The notes: generated by a model not told the origin, from the sequence alone. A stretch of 44,291 nucleotides of DNA from Bacteroidales bacterium (GCA_017522065.1 JAFXAD010000053.1:1-44291), one strand, 5' to 3'; positions 17,757-29,965 are shown, counted from the stretch's first letter. Numbers and translations are program-made.

Positions 17757-19034
17757 ATGCAAGAAAAGGGACTTTGGATATATTTTATACTTCTTGGTGT
17801 GCTGATTTTCAGCGCACATCTGTTCGCTGCTTTTTTCCGTAAAAGCCGCGTCCCGGACGTCCTTTTTCTTGTCGGCATCGGCATCGTCATTGGTCCCGTT
17901 TTGGGTGTCGTCAACTCCGAAATGCTTGGCGATTTCGGCTCTTTGTTCGCGTCTGTCACTCTTGTTTTCATCCTGATCGACAGCGGAATCGACATGCACA
18001 TCAACGACCTGCGCAAATATTGGGTGGGTATGGTCCAGGTGATGCTCTATTCTTTTATCCTTTCAATGTCGACAGCTGCAATATTGGCCCATTACATTGC
18101 TGACATAGAATGGCTTTCTTCGTTCTTGCTTGGCTCGATGGTTGCCGGTACGGGTGCTTCGATAGTCATACCGATGATACGTCAGATGAAAGTCAGTGAC
18201 AAGACGCGCACGGTGTTGACTCTCGAGTCTGCCATTTCTGCAGTGCTTTGTATTGTTGTTGCTCTTGCCTTGATTGAAGGCTTCAAGATGGGGCAAATCC
18301 GCTTCGAGCGAATAATTGGCAACGTGTTGGCATCCTTCTTCATGGCCACACTGTTCGGCATCGTCGGAGGGATAATCTGGTCAAACCTTCTGATTCGCGT
18401 GCGCCGAATCCAGAACTCCATGTTCATGACACCTGCATTTGTATTTGTCATTTACGGTCTCACGGAGGCATTGGGATTCAGTGGTGCGATATCGGCCTTA
18501 GCCTTTGGAATAGTGCTTGGTAACGCGCCTTATTTCAATTTCAGCTTCATTCAGAAACTCTTCGGCAAACGGCGACCTCAAATGCAGACGCTTCAAGAGA
18601 ATGAGAAATCTTTCTTCAAGGAAATGGTCTTCATTTTCAAGACGTTTTTCTTTGTCTATATCGGCATAAGCATTCCGTTCACAGATCTTATCGCTCTTCT
18701 GTATGGCCTGATTATAGCCACTGCAATCTTTGTTGTCAGACTGATTCTTGTCTCGATTGTAGGTCGCAGCAACACAAGCATCGACCGCTGGATTGTGTCG
18801 ATCATGATGCCCAAAGGCCTTGTGTCTGCTGTCCTGGCTTCCTTGCCATGCCAAATCAACAAAGCTGCCGGCTATGTTCTTATACCTAATGCCGAAAGGA
18901 TTGAATGCATAGTCTATTCGGTCATATTCTTTTCCATTATCCTGTGCTCAATCCTTGTACTCATGTCGCGTCGCAAAATCATTGACGAGCAGTTTGTTCC
19001 AGAACAGATGATGGAAGTATACGACTACGAGTGA
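17757..19034 (+). CDS. Cation:proton antiporter, NhaP/CPA type
   Basis: A 425-residue inner-membrane protein with about 12 hydrophobic segments and the monovalent cation/proton antiporter organisation. Landmarks are SRVPDVLFLVGIGIVIGPVL near residue 30 (re-entrant/TM2 region), LIDSGIDMHINDLR (acidic core region, around residue 75), and GSMVAGTGASIVIPM around residue 125, where NhaP-type proteins have their conserved small-residue helix. It probably exchanges Na+ or K+ for H+; the ion cannot be read from sequence. The C-terminus is a short cytosolic tail. dapF starts 42 nt downstream on the same strand. Confidence 0.88.
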   Translation: MQEKGLWIYFILLGVLIFSAHLFAAFFRKSRVPDVLFLVGIGIVIGPVLGVVNSEMLGDFGSLFASVTLVFILIDSGIDMHINDLRKYWVGMVQVMLYSFILSMSTAAILAHYIADIEWLSSFLLGSMVAGTGASIVIPMIRQMKVSDKTRTVLTLESAISAVLCIVVALALIEGFKMGQIRFERIIGNVLASFFMATLFGIVGGIIWSNLLIRVRRIQNSMFMTPAFVFVIYGLTEALGFSGAISALAFGIVLGNAPYFNFSFIQKLFGKRRPQMQTLQENEKSFFKEMVFIFKTFFFVYIGISIPFTDLIALLYGLIIATAIFVVRLILVSIVGRSNTSIDRWIVSIMMPKGLVSAVLASLPCQINKAAGYVLIPNAERIECIVYSVIFFSIILCSILVLMSRRKIIDEQFVPEQMMEVYDYE

Positions 19035-19076
19035 CATGAAACAATTCTCTTTTTTCAATCTTCAATTTTCTTCGTG

Positions 19077-19862
19077 ATGAATTTTTGCAAATACGATGGT
19101 GCCGGAAACGATTTCGTATTGATTGATATCCGACAAAACGACCCAGAACTAACGACCGAGCAGATTGCCCATATATGTCATCGTCGATTTGGAATAGGTG
19201 CCGATGGTCTTATGACATTGGGGAATGCCAATCCGCCTTACGACTTCGAGATGCGCTACTACAACAGCGATGGCAAAATCGGCTCGATGTGTGGCAACGG
19301 AGGACGCTGCATTGCTGCGTTCGCATACACCCTTGGACTGGGACACAAAAGCGGGGAAGCCCAGAGCACACTGAATTTCATTGGCTACGATGGTCCTCAC
19401 AGTGCCGACATACTTTTATGGGAACCCGACGAGGGCAAAGGTGTGGTACGGCTTGGGATGCGCAATGTGGAATGCAAGGATATAAAGCGTTGTCTGGACG
19501 GATGGTTCCTCGATACGGGCTCGCCACACTACGTTCAGCGTGTCACCGATCTCGAGCATTTCGATGTCGTTGGTGAGGGACGGCGCATTCGTCACGATAA
19601 GATTTTTGCGGAAGGCACAAATGTCGATTTCATAGAGGACATGCCCGACGGAAGACTTTTTGTGCGCACTTACGAACGTGGCGTTGAAGACGAGACCTGG
19701 GCATGCGGCACTGGCGTCACTGCATGTGCACTGGTTAGTGGCAACACACAGATTACCACACGCGGTGGCGACTTCGCAGTTTCGTTCAACCATACCGGAA
19801 CAGCCTACGAGGACATCAAGCTCACCGGACCCGTTTCGTTCAATTTCCGTGGCCAAATAACC

Positions 19863-19868
<6 letters not shown>
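19077..19868 (+). CDS. dapF: Diaminopimelate epimerase
   Basis: PLP-independent racemase that turns LL- into meso-diaminopimelate for lysine and peptidoglycan. It is 263 residues from the ATG at 19077 (a GTG directly before it is also open). N-terminal motif FCKYDGAGNDF; the two catalytic cysteines are C72 in MCGNGGRC and C210 in WACGTGVTAC, the same spacing as E. coli C73/C217. The last two codons and the stop (ACC CTT TAA) are the first unit of the CCTTTAA repeat tract that fills the spacer to ligA, so the tract provides the stop codon. Confidence 0.95.
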
Positions 19869-23236
<3,368 letters not shown>

Positions 23237-23271
23237 CGCACGGCCCTGCCAATAGAAAGGGTGTTATGTAT

Positions 23272-24231
23272 TTAACGACCGACTGCGTTGGCGGTTGCCA
23301 TGCCGGATTTTGAGATCATTGTTTTCGGATTGCCACTGTAGGTCAGGTTGCTGCTGCCAGAGAGGTCCATTTTCAAGAGCTTTGAGCATTTCACCTCTGC
23401 GTTTGACATGCCCGACATGGAGCCTTCAATTTCAGCAATCTGGATACTGCTCATATTCAGACTGCTGCTACCCGAAAGATCGAAATCCATACGGTTGACT
23501 TTGCCGTTTGCTGCTAATTGTGACATACCACTTAGACCGGCCTCAATCTCATTCACATCCATATTGCACTTGACTGACGACGAGCCCGATAGGTTTATTT
23601 CGGCTTCATTGGCTTTCAAACTGCCTGTAACGGCAGTCATTCCGCTTAGACTCATATCGGCTTCGTTGCAATGCAGTTTTCCTTTGTAGGTACTACTGCC
23701 CGATAGCGAAAGTTTTGATTTTACAGCCGTCACGTTCGATTCGAACTCCGTCATCCCTGACATGTTCAGACTGAAGATCTTCACTGCAATCGGCAGTTTT
23801 GTTTTGAAACTTGAAGAGCCACTCATATAAAAAGAGCATAGTTTTACATTGTAAGGAATAGTGACGTATCCGCACGGGGTGCCGTCTGAGTTTATGTGCA
23901 ACGAACGGTCGAAACCGATTTTCAGCATCCCTTTGGTGTACTTGACCTCGAGAAATTTCTTCAGTTTGTCGTTGACACTTACAACAATCGAGTCGACAGT
24001 GTCGCACATTGTGACTTTGAAACTGCTGCTGATTGTCAGAGAGTAAAATTCCTCGGCAGTAAACTTGTAGGTCGACATCGGGTCGCCTCTTTTTATATCA
24101 ATATGCCGTCCTGTGCTTGCATAAGAAACAGAGTCCGATTCCGAAGGATAGCTGTCGGTTCTTTGTGTCAGAGAACATTGGTTTGAACAAAGCAAAGGAA
24201 TTAATGCGAATAATGCAAATGTTTTTTTCAT
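23272..24231 (-). CDS. GIN-domain (DUF2807) lipoprotein or exported protein
   Basis: A 319-residue exported protein starting at the ATG at 24231 (MKKTFALFALIPLLCSNQC); either cysteine could be a lipidation site. The C-terminal 220 residues are a right-handed beta-helix built from repeated SGSS/SGMS turns (LSGSSTYKG, LSGMTAVTG, LSGSSSVKC, LSGMSQLAA, LSGSSSLNM, MSGMSNAEV, LSGSSNLTY) in regular alternation, the hallmark of head-GIN-domain proteins of Bacteroidetes. Function is unknown; such proteins are often linked to anti-sigma and adhesin-like systems. It is the last gene of the sigma/anti-sigma/OMP cluster, separated from the OMP gene by 167 bp containing a MITE-like element. Confidence 0.85.
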   Translation of the reverse strand: MKKTFALFALIPLLCSNQCSLTQRTDSYPSESDSVSYASTGRHIDIKRGDPMSTYKFTAEEFYSLTISSSFKVTMCDTVDSIVVSVNDKLKKFLEVKYTKGMLKIGFDRSLHINSDGTPCGYVTIPYNVKLCSFYMSGSSSFKTKLPIAVKIFSLNMSGMTEFESNVTAVKSKLSLSGSSTYKGKLHCNEADMSLSGMTAVTGSLKANEAEINLSGSSSVKCNMDVNEIEAGLSGMSQLAANGKVNRMDFDLSGSSSLNMSSIQIAEIEGSMSGMSNAEVKCSKLLKMDLSGSSNLTYSGNPKTMISKSGMATANAVGR

Positions 24232-24273
24232 GACAGAATGGTTTTTATTCGATATCAATATTGTTAGATACTT

Positions 24274-24389
24274 AAGGTGGCCTCTAAAAATTCGTTTAAT
24301 TCGCGTTTTGTTTGCAAAACAAATTTCTAAATTTCAATTCGTTTAATTCGTACAATTAGCCGTTTTAAATAATTATTAGAGGTGATCTT
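24274..24389. mobile_element. MITE-like palindromic element, copy 2
   Basis: About 116 bp with inverted ends: AAGGTGGCCTCTAAAAA on the left, and a right end whose complement is AAGATCACCTCTAATAA. Its left half matches the reverse complement of the right half of the element at 8121-8243, including TTAATTCGCGTTTTG and TTGCAAAACAAATT. It sits 9 bp past the OMP stop and 42 bp upstream of the GIN-domain gene start, so it may carry that gene's promoter or a terminator. Confidence 0.65.
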
Positions 24390-24398
24390 AATTATGAT

Positions 24399-25769
24399 TT
24401 ATTTAGCAATTATAAGGCCGAATTTTATTGGATATGCATCCGGCGACTGCTTAAATGTTTGTATCGTCGATGTTTGGACAAACAAGCCTATGCTTTCAAA
24501 AAATCGGAAGTCAACCCGCAAATCCAACTTGTATGGGTTGACAAATTGCGAAATGTCGCGGACGTCCTGGTACTCTGTGCTTTTGCCGTCCAACCGATGT
24601 TTGAGCCCCGTATGGCGTGTGTTTATTGCCAATGCAGGAATGGCAGTGACAGATATCTTGAATCCATTGAACCTGAAGCCTAACGAGACGGGTATGCCGA
24701 TGTATCGTGTCACCACGCGGCTTGACCAGTCGTCTAAAGTAGTGCCTGTAAGGATTTGGTTCATAGTTGTATAGTCGGAGTAATCCTGATTGGGCAGTTG
24801 GTGTATTATGTCTTGGAAATTGCCATTGGCGTCCATTTCGACAAGCGGAGTGCTGAAATGGTATACATCTGATTCGTAGCCTATTCCAAGCGAGAGGTCA
24901 AAGTGGTCTGACATTAGCGCCGCATATCGGAACTCCAGCTGCCATGACGACAGCGTTGTGCGCAGATTGTATGCTCCATCCATTTTCCCGAATCCGTTAT
25001 ACCATTTGTCACCCCAATTGTGGAGCCCCCAAAGGAAAGCCCCGCCAATGCGGTCTTCCCAGTCATAATAATTTGAGGTTTCATTTGAAACGTACTCCAC
25101 CTCGATGATTTCGTTGTTATCCTGCAAATCTTCTTCGCCATCTTCGTATGCTATAACAGTTTCCTCGACAACAGAACCTGCAGGATATATTTTTTCTTCC
25201 TCACTTTCTGATGCCAGTTCGGCGGTCTGTCTCTGATTGTTGATTTTTTTGCGTTTTTCAGCTATCAACTGCTGTGTCGCAAGATTAGGGGTCGACAGAA
25301 CAACTTCGTTTGATGGATTGCTCACGGTATCTTTTTTAAGTTCTGCTATCAAGCCATAATCCTTGTCACGGGCATTTGTGAATGTGACTGATGCTTTGCC
25401 TTTTCGGTTGATATAGAGCAAATCCTGGCGTTTCAAATGAATCTCATATAGGACAATTCCTTCCGGGTCGTCGACAATCAGTGTGGACCCTTTTATCATT
25501 ATGCACTCGTCATCTATAGGATCGTCATATAGTGGGTCGTATATCACGTCGACATAATTTACTGTATCATACACTAACCGCACTACGCTTTTCCCTGCAG
25601 CTTGCAGGCGTTCAATAGGTCGGCTTATTGTCTGTCTGAGTGTCTCGACCGATTCGTTCACTTGTATGATACCGCTACGCGGTGTAGCCGGTTTGTCTGT
25701 TTGGGCTATGCAATTATCCACTTCCGTTAGAACGGCAAATAATGACATTATGCAAAATATTCGTTTCAT
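24399..25769 (-). CDS. Predicted outer-membrane beta-barrel protein of a sigma/anti-sigma cluster
   Basis: 456 residues from the ATG at 25769, with signal peptide MKRIFCIMSLFAVLTEVDNCIAQ. The N-terminal ~190 residues form a soluble, charged region; from about residue 200 on (YYDWEDRIGGAFLWGLHNW to the C-terminus) the alternating hydrophobic/aromatic strands and terminal FGLIIAK look like a small outer-membrane barrel. I do not recognise a named family. It is preceded by 19 nt and an anti-sigma-like gene, so it is probably the envelope target or sensor of that regulatory pair. Confidence 0.72.
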   Translation of the reverse strand: MKRIFCIMSLFAVLTEVDNCIAQTDKPATPRSGIIQVNESVETLRQTISRPIERLQAAGKSVVRLVYDTVNYVDVIYDPLYDDPIDDECIMIKGSTLIVDDPEGIVLYEIHLKRQDLLYINRKGKASVTFTNARDKDYGLIAELKKDTVSNPSNEVVLSTPNLATQQLIAEKRKKINNQRQTAELASESEEEKIYPAGSVVEETVIAYEDGEEDLQDNNEIIEVEYVSNETSNYYDWEDRIGGAFLWGLHNWGDKWYNGFGKMDGAYNLRTTLSSWQLEFRYAALMSDHFDLSLGIGYESDVYHFSTPLVEMDANGNFQDIIHQLPNQDYSDYTTMNQILTGTTLDDWSSRVVTRYIGIPVSLGFRFNGFKISVTAIPALAINTRHTGLKHRLDGKSTEYQDVRDISQFVNPYKLDLRVDFRFFESIGLFVQTSTIQTFKQSPDAYPIKFGLIIAK

Positions 25770-25788
25770 ATTGTTGACAATAAATGTT

Positions 25789-26535
25789 TTAATTTGAGAA
25801 TTTTTCAATTACTGAATTGTAATAATCTAAACTTGCAAGTTGTATGGTGTTTTTAATGTCTTCTACAATGTTGTTTATCTCATTGTTTTTTGGGGGTCGA
25901 CCAATCGATGTGTCATTTGTTTCGATATAGGTAATCAGTTTTTCGCTTACGATCACTTCAGCCTTTTTGTCATTTGTGTCATCAATATATTTTATAAGTT
26001 TATCAGTAATTATTATGTTCTCTTCTTTGGGTAAAATGGCCAACTCGTCATAATCGCATTCTTCCACGCAAGCATCAATAGGTGCTAAAGACTGCATTCT
26101 CTGTATGGTATCGTGTGTAAAACTGTTGTTTGTTTGTTCTTTTTCATCTAAATCGAAATGCGAACTTGCATCTGTCGAAGCTGTAATGGCAGGAGGAACC
26201 GATTGTGGATTCGGACCGCTTGATGCTATCAGTCTCAATCCGATTGCCAAAGCCACGACCACAGATGCTGCTATTGATATACCAATCCAAACTATTTTTC
26301 TTTTATTGTTTGTAATACTGGATGTTGAGGGTATCTTCTTCAATCTTTCCTTGAAAGGGTATGTCGTGTCCTCATATTCCGACAAACGCAAGTCCGGATC
26401 ATACATGTCGGCCATTTCTCGCCATGCCTGATTCTCATTGATTGCTTTTTCGACCATCATTTTTTCTTTGTCGTCGAGCAGTCCTTCTTTGTAACGGAAC
26501 AGATACAGTTCGTAATTATCGTGGTTTATATTCAT
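25789..26535 (-). CDS. Single-pass membrane protein, probable anti-sigma factor
   Basis: 248 residues: an N-terminal cytosolic part of about 85 residues (NYELYLFRYKEGLLDDKEK resembles the start of Bacteroidetes anti-sigma proteins), one transmembrane helix (VWIGISIAASVVVALAIGLR) and a periplasmic part rich in Asp, Glu and Asn with two similar segments (IITDKLIKYIDDTND and VSEKLITYIETNDTS). No HxxxCxxC zinc motif is visible. Its position 11 nt after an ECF sigma gene is the main reason for the anti-sigma call. Confidence 0.72.
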   Translation of the reverse strand: MNINHDNYELYLFRYKEGLLDDKEKMMVEKAINENQAWREMADMYDPDLRLSEYEDTTYPFKERLKKIPSTSSITNNKRKIVWIGISIAASVVVALAIGLRLIASSGPNPQSVPPAITASTDASSHFDLDEKEQTNNSFTHDTIQRMQSLAPIDACVEECDYDELAILPKEENIIITDKLIKYIDDTNDKKAEVIVSEKLITYIETNDTSIGRPPKNNEINNIVEDIKNTIQLASLDYYNSVIEKFSN

Positions 26536-26546
26536 TTATCTTATGT

Positions 26547-27092
26547 TTATCTTAATTTTAAAAGTATTTCCTTTAGTTTGATTCGCGCTCTGAATGCGTT
26601 GACTTGTACAAAACTGTAGTTTTTGCCTATTATCTTGGCGACTTCGGAATAATCATACCCTTCGATGTCGTGCAAGGTTAGTATAGTCCGTTGCATTTCT
26701 GTCAGATAACATAGTGCGCATCTTACAGTGTCTTTAAGTTCGTATTCTTTGTCGGGGCTTATTGTTCTTTCTTTACCGGTCGCCAAGTCGGTATGTTTTA
26801 CGGCGATTGTCTTCTCGTGCCTTAGTCTGTCTCGCAGACGGCGTTGCACGACGAGGAACAGAAAACCTTTGCATTCGCTCAATTCAATTTCCTTATGTTT
26901 CTGCCAAAGGGCGACAAAAGCATCCTGAACGGCATCGGCACACCAATCTCTGTCATCGCAGCAACTTGTTGCAAATCTGTACATATCGTCTGCCATGGTG
27001 TCGATGGCTTTATTGTATTCTGCTTGTGTCAAGGATTCAACTTTTTCGATTTCTTTACTATAATATCGTTTGAGGGGGTCAAAATAATACAA
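26547..27092 (-). CDS. ECF-type RNA polymerase sigma factor
   Basis: 181 residues with sigma region 2 (TMADDMYRFATSCCDDRDWCADAVQDAFVALWQKH) and region 4 (LTEMQRTILTLHDIEGYDYSEVAKIIGKNY). It should direct RNA polymerase to a small envelope regulon. The only in-frame start upstream of region 2 is TTG at 27092, three codons after an in-frame TAA run, so the N-terminus is unusual. The presumed recognition helix (GKNYSFVQVNAFRARIKL) deviates from the usual GxSxGTVKSRLxRAR pattern. It heads a minus-strand cluster with anti-sigma, OMP and GIN-domain genes and is divergent from the sulfatase gene with only 43 bp between starts. Confidence 0.87.
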   Translation of the reverse strand: MYYFDPLKRYYSKEIEKVESLTQAEYNKAIDTMADDMYRFATSCCDDRDWCADAVQDAFVALWQKHKEIELSECKGFLFLVVQRRLRDRLRHEKTIAVKHTDLATGKERTISPDKEYELKDTVRCALCYLTEMQRTILTLHDIEGYDYSEVAKIIGKNYSFVQVNAFRARIKLKEILLKLR

Positions 27093-27108
27093 GTCGGGAA
27101 AAAAATAT

Positions 27109-27116
27109 TAGTTTTG
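27109..27116 (+). promoter_or_regulatory. Candidate -7 element for the sulfatase gene
   Basis: TAGTTTTG matches TAnnTTTG and ends 19 nt before the ATG at 27136. It lies in the 43-bp gap shared with the divergent sigma factor gene. Confidence 0.55.
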
Positions 27117-27135
27117 CACTTTCTCTAAAGATATT

Positions 27136-28953
27136 ATGAAGTCACGTTTATTATTCATATTCAAATTATTAATGTTTTTTCTGCTGTTGTTTACGGTTCA
27201 GAAAACTTTTTTCATGTTGTTGAATGCGGGTCACTCGGAGGGTGCTCCGTTTACGGAATGCTTGCGGGTGCTGTGGTACGGATTGCGATTGGACGTGGTA
27301 ACGTCGAGCTATCTGATGATTGTGCCTGTTTTGACGGTTGTTGTCAGTTGTTTTTTCGACCGATTTGCGCTTCGCAGGATTTTGAGGCCTTACTATGTGG
27401 TTGTGGCTATTGTTGTGACGCTTATTTTCGTGGCGGACGCGGTGCTGTACTACTATTGGGGCGCGAAGATGGATGCTAACGATTTGATGTATGCTGCTAA
27501 TCCTAAGGATATGTTTGCGAGCGTGAGATGGTGGAGTGTCATAGTTGGAGGCCTGGTTGTGGTGGCATTGGTGTGGTTGACAGTGTGGTTGCTGTGCAGG
27601 GTGACGCCGCAGGTTGTGGAACCGGTGGGGAAGAGATGGTTGGCGTTGTGGTTTGTGCCTGTTGCGGGGTTGGTTTTTGTGGGCATGCGGGGTGGTGTGT
27701 CGGAGTCGACGGCAAATCCGTCGTATGCTTACTTTTCGCGGTATGGGTTCTGCAACCATGCTGCGCTGAACCCGTCGTTCAACATGATTCATTCGTTGTT
27801 CAAGTCGGAGGACTTGGTGGGTGTGTTTGACTTTATGCCGGAGGAGGAGGCCGAGAGACTGATTGCGCCGCTGTTCGTAAAGGATGGTAGGATAGAGGAC
27901 ACGCTGTTGTGGACTTCGCGTCCGGACATTGTGATGATTGTGTGGGAAGGTGGCGGATGGGATATGGTGATGAACGACAGTGTGGGGCCTAACTTAATGG
28001 CGCTGAGTGATGAGGGGGTGTTGTTCTGTAACTGCTATGCTAATAATTTCCGTACAGACCGCGGGCTGGTTTCGCTGTTGAGCGGATGGATGGGAATGCC
28101 GACGACATCGCTGATGAAGATGGCTGACAAGTGCCGCAAGTTGCCTTCGCTGGCGTCGTCGCTGAGGAATGTGGGCTACGTGTCGAGTTTCGTGTATGGT
28201 GGTGATGTTGACTTCACGAATATGCGTGGTTATCTGCATGAAACGGGTTTTGAGGATGTGAGTGGAAGCGAATCGTTCGCTGAGAGCCGTCGGTTGAGCA
28301 GCTGGGGCGCTCCTGATGCATATACATTGGTGCCGTCGTCGCTGTGGGACGGAGAGCGAAGGACGGAGAGCTCGAGGCGGTTTGATGTTATTTTGACGCT
28401 GAGCAGCCATGAGCCGTGGGTGGTGCCGATGCGCAGGCTTGCGGACGACCGGAAGAATTCGTTTGCCTATACGGACTCGTGCATCGGGGTATTTGTCGAC
28501 AGCTTACGAACCTCGCCGCGATGGGACAGCATGCTGGTTATCATCGTTCCTGACCACGGGGTTCCTCTGGAGGGGGGACAATCGACGAGTGACTATAGGG
28601 TTTCGCATATCCCTATGGTGTGGACGGGTGGCGCGGTCAAGGGAGGTCGTGTGGTTGAGGAGGTTATGATGCAGAGCGACTTGGCAGCGACGCTATTGGC
28701 GCAGATGGGACTGGGGTTTGATGACTTTGTTTTCAGCCGCAATGTGCTTGCACCGGGGTTCGGAAATGGGTATGGGTTTGCATTCCATGCTTTCAAAAAC
28801 GGGGGTAATCTGATTGACAGTTCGGGGGTGACACGATTCGAATGTGCCGATGGTTCGGCACGAACGGTCGCGGGCAATCCTGGGTCGGACCATGGGGTTT
28901 TTATAAGGGCACTTCTGCAATATGTGTACAGGACGACGGGGAGACTGGAGTGA
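27136..28953 (+). CDS. LTA synthase family sulfatase / phosphoglycerol transferase-like membrane protein
   Basis: 605 residues: about five N-terminal transmembrane helices (to residue 185) and a periplasmic alkaline-phosphatase-like domain. Metal and nucleophile residues match LtaS: E271 in VWEGGGW, T307 in NNFRTDRGLVS, H425 in SSHEPW, D473-H474 in VPDHG. Gram-negative members move phosphoglycerol or phosphoethanolamine onto glycans or lipids; the actual substrate is unknown. The coding strand is strikingly G+T rich compared with its neighbours. Residues 406-414 (GERRTESS) are encoded by GGAGAGCGAAGGACGGAGAG, which resembles the repeat-encoded C-termini of truA and the transglutaminase-like gene. 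Confidence 0.87.
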   Translation: MKSRLLFIFKLLMFFLLLFTVQKTFFMLLNAGHSEGAPFTECLRVLWYGLRLDVVTSSYLMIVPVLTVVVSCFFDRFALRRILRPYYVVVAIVVTLIFVADAVLYYYWGAKMDANDLMYAANPKDMFASVRWWSVIVGGLVVVALVWLTVWLLCRVTPQVVEPVGKRWLALWFVPVAGLVFVGMRGGVSESTANPSYAYFSRYGFCNHAALNPSFNMIHSLFKSEDLVGVFDFMPEEEAERLIAPLFVKDGRIEDTLLWTSRPDIVMIVWEGGGWDMVMNDSVGPNLMALSDEGVLFCNCYANNFRTDRGLVSLLSGWMGMPTTSLMKMADKCRKLPSLASSLRNVGYVSSFVYGGDVDFTNMRGYLHETGFEDVSGSESFAESRRLSSWGAPDAYTLVPSSLWDGERRTESSRRFDVILTLSSHEPWVVPMRRLADDRKNSFAYTDSCIGVFVDSLRTSPRWDSMLVIIVPDHGVPLEGGQSTSDYRVSHIPMVWTGGAVKGGRVVEEVMMQSDLAATLLAQMGLGFDDFVFSRNVLAPGFGNGYGFAFHAFKNGGNLIDSSGVTRFECADGSARTVAGNPGSDHGVFIRALLQYVYRTTGRLE

Positions 28954-28975
28954 TAGAAGGGTTTAAAAGTTATAG

Positions 28976-29075
28976 GGGGAGTGAGAGGGGAGTGAGAGGG
29001 GAGTGAGAGGGGAGTGAGAGGGGAGTGAGAGGGGAGTGAAGGGGACAATTGTTTTGTATCTAAAAGTTAACGTTA
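28976..29075 (-). repeat. GGGGAGTGAGA 11-mer tract with AGATAC junction, inverted orientation
   Basis: About six units of GGGGAGTGAGA (28976-29042), then GGGACAATTGTTTTGTATC, TAAAAGTTAACG. Read on the minus strand this is the same order as at 3392-3450: TTAAC, CTTTTAGATAC, a TTGTCCC segment, then TTTCACTCCCC-like units. The rest of the 28954-29169 spacer shows nothing recognisable. Confidence 0.85.
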
Positions 29076-29169
29076 AGGCTTTAAAGATTAAAGGGGGGTA
29101 GTTGGCTGCTGAAGAAAACGATAAAAAACAAAATCTAAAACAATAATAAAAACTAAAAACAGCATAATT

Positions 29170-29829
29170 ATGAAACATATTATTTATTTAGTCGCCGCAG
29201 CGCTCACCATTGCCGCCATTGCAACTTCATGCTGCAAAAACAACGAAAACACACAAAACACACAAAACAACAATGCCGCAGACCAAACATTCAGCACAAT
29301 CATGAATCGTAAGAGTGTCCGTTCCTACACCTCCGACACCATTCCTGCCGAAATGATGGACAAAATGCTGCACGCAGCTGTTGCTGCACCATCGGGTATG
29401 GATGTCCGTCCGTGGCATATTGTGGTTATGACTGACAAGAGCCAATACGACACGCTCTTTGCAGGCAATTTCAACATGGACAAGTTCAAACAGGCTGGAG
29501 CCGTCGTCATCTTCTGTGCCGACACTACCGTCACACGTCCTCCACGCGAAAACCCCGATGCTCCCGCCGTAACCAAGCCCAACCTGACATGGCGCGACGA
29601 CATGGGTGCTGCAACGGAGAATTTTCTCCTGGCTGCAGAAGCTCTGGGACTTGGCGCCGTCTGGACGGCCTGCTACCCGTATGGCGACCGGATGGATCCG
29701 ATTGCAAAGTTCTTGAATCTGCCGGGGAACGTGGTTCCCTACAGTGTCGTGCCTGTGGGATTCCCTGCTGGGGATGAACAGCCGAAGGACAAATGGGACG
29801 CGGGTCGTATCCACTACAACCGCTGGTAA
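29170..29829 (+). CDS. Nitroreductase family protein with a lipoprotein signal
   Basis: 219 residues. From residue 43 (TIMNRKSVRSYTSDTIPAEMMD) onward it is a typical FMN-dependent nitroreductase fold: AAVAAPSGMDVRPWHIVVM, the DDMGAATENFLLAAEALGLGAVW helix and the C-terminal PVGFPAGDEQPKDKW. Such enzymes reduce quinones, nitro compounds or flavin using NAD(P)H. The oddity is the N-terminus: MKHIIYLVAAALTIAAIATSCC is a lipoprotein signal with a CCKNN start and a Gln/Asn linker, so the protein would be exported and anchored, where NAD(P)H is not available. An intrinsic terminator follows. Confidence 0.88.
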   Translation: MKHIIYLVAAALTIAAIATSCCKNNENTQNTQNNNAADQTFSTIMNRKSVRSYTSDTIPAEMMDKMLHAAVAAPSGMDVRPWHIVVMTDKSQYDTLFAGNFNMDKFKQAGAVVIFCADTTVTRPPRENPDAPAVTKPNLTWRDDMGAATENFLLAAEALGLGAVWTACYPYGDRMDPIAKFLNLPGNVVPYSVVPVGFPAGDEQPKDKWDAGRIHYNRW

Positions 29830-29837
29830 AGAAAAAA

Positions 29838-29866
29838 GGAGCCGTTAATAAACGACTCCTTTTTTT
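29838..29866 (+). terminator. Intrinsic terminator after the nitroreductase gene
   Basis: Stem GGAGCCGTT / AACGACTCC with one mismatch and loop AATA, followed by seven T residues. Confidence 0.85.
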
Positions 29867-29901
29867 GATGTTTTAAAGGTTTGAATATTTAACAGGTAAA
29901 T

Positions 29902-29965
29902 GTATCTGAAGTTAAGATTTTTTTCGTCTTCGTTTTCGTACAAAGTCCTGTATCTGAAGTTAAAG
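29902..29965 (-). repeat. Two GTATCTGAAG motifs with CGTTTTCG segment
   Basis: GTATCTGAAG at 29902-29911 and 29950-29959, each followed by TTAA, with a CGTCTTCGTTTTCG piece between. These are the minus-strand orientation of the CTTCAGATAC junction and AACGAAAACG motifs, in the gap between convergent genes. Confidence 0.8.
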
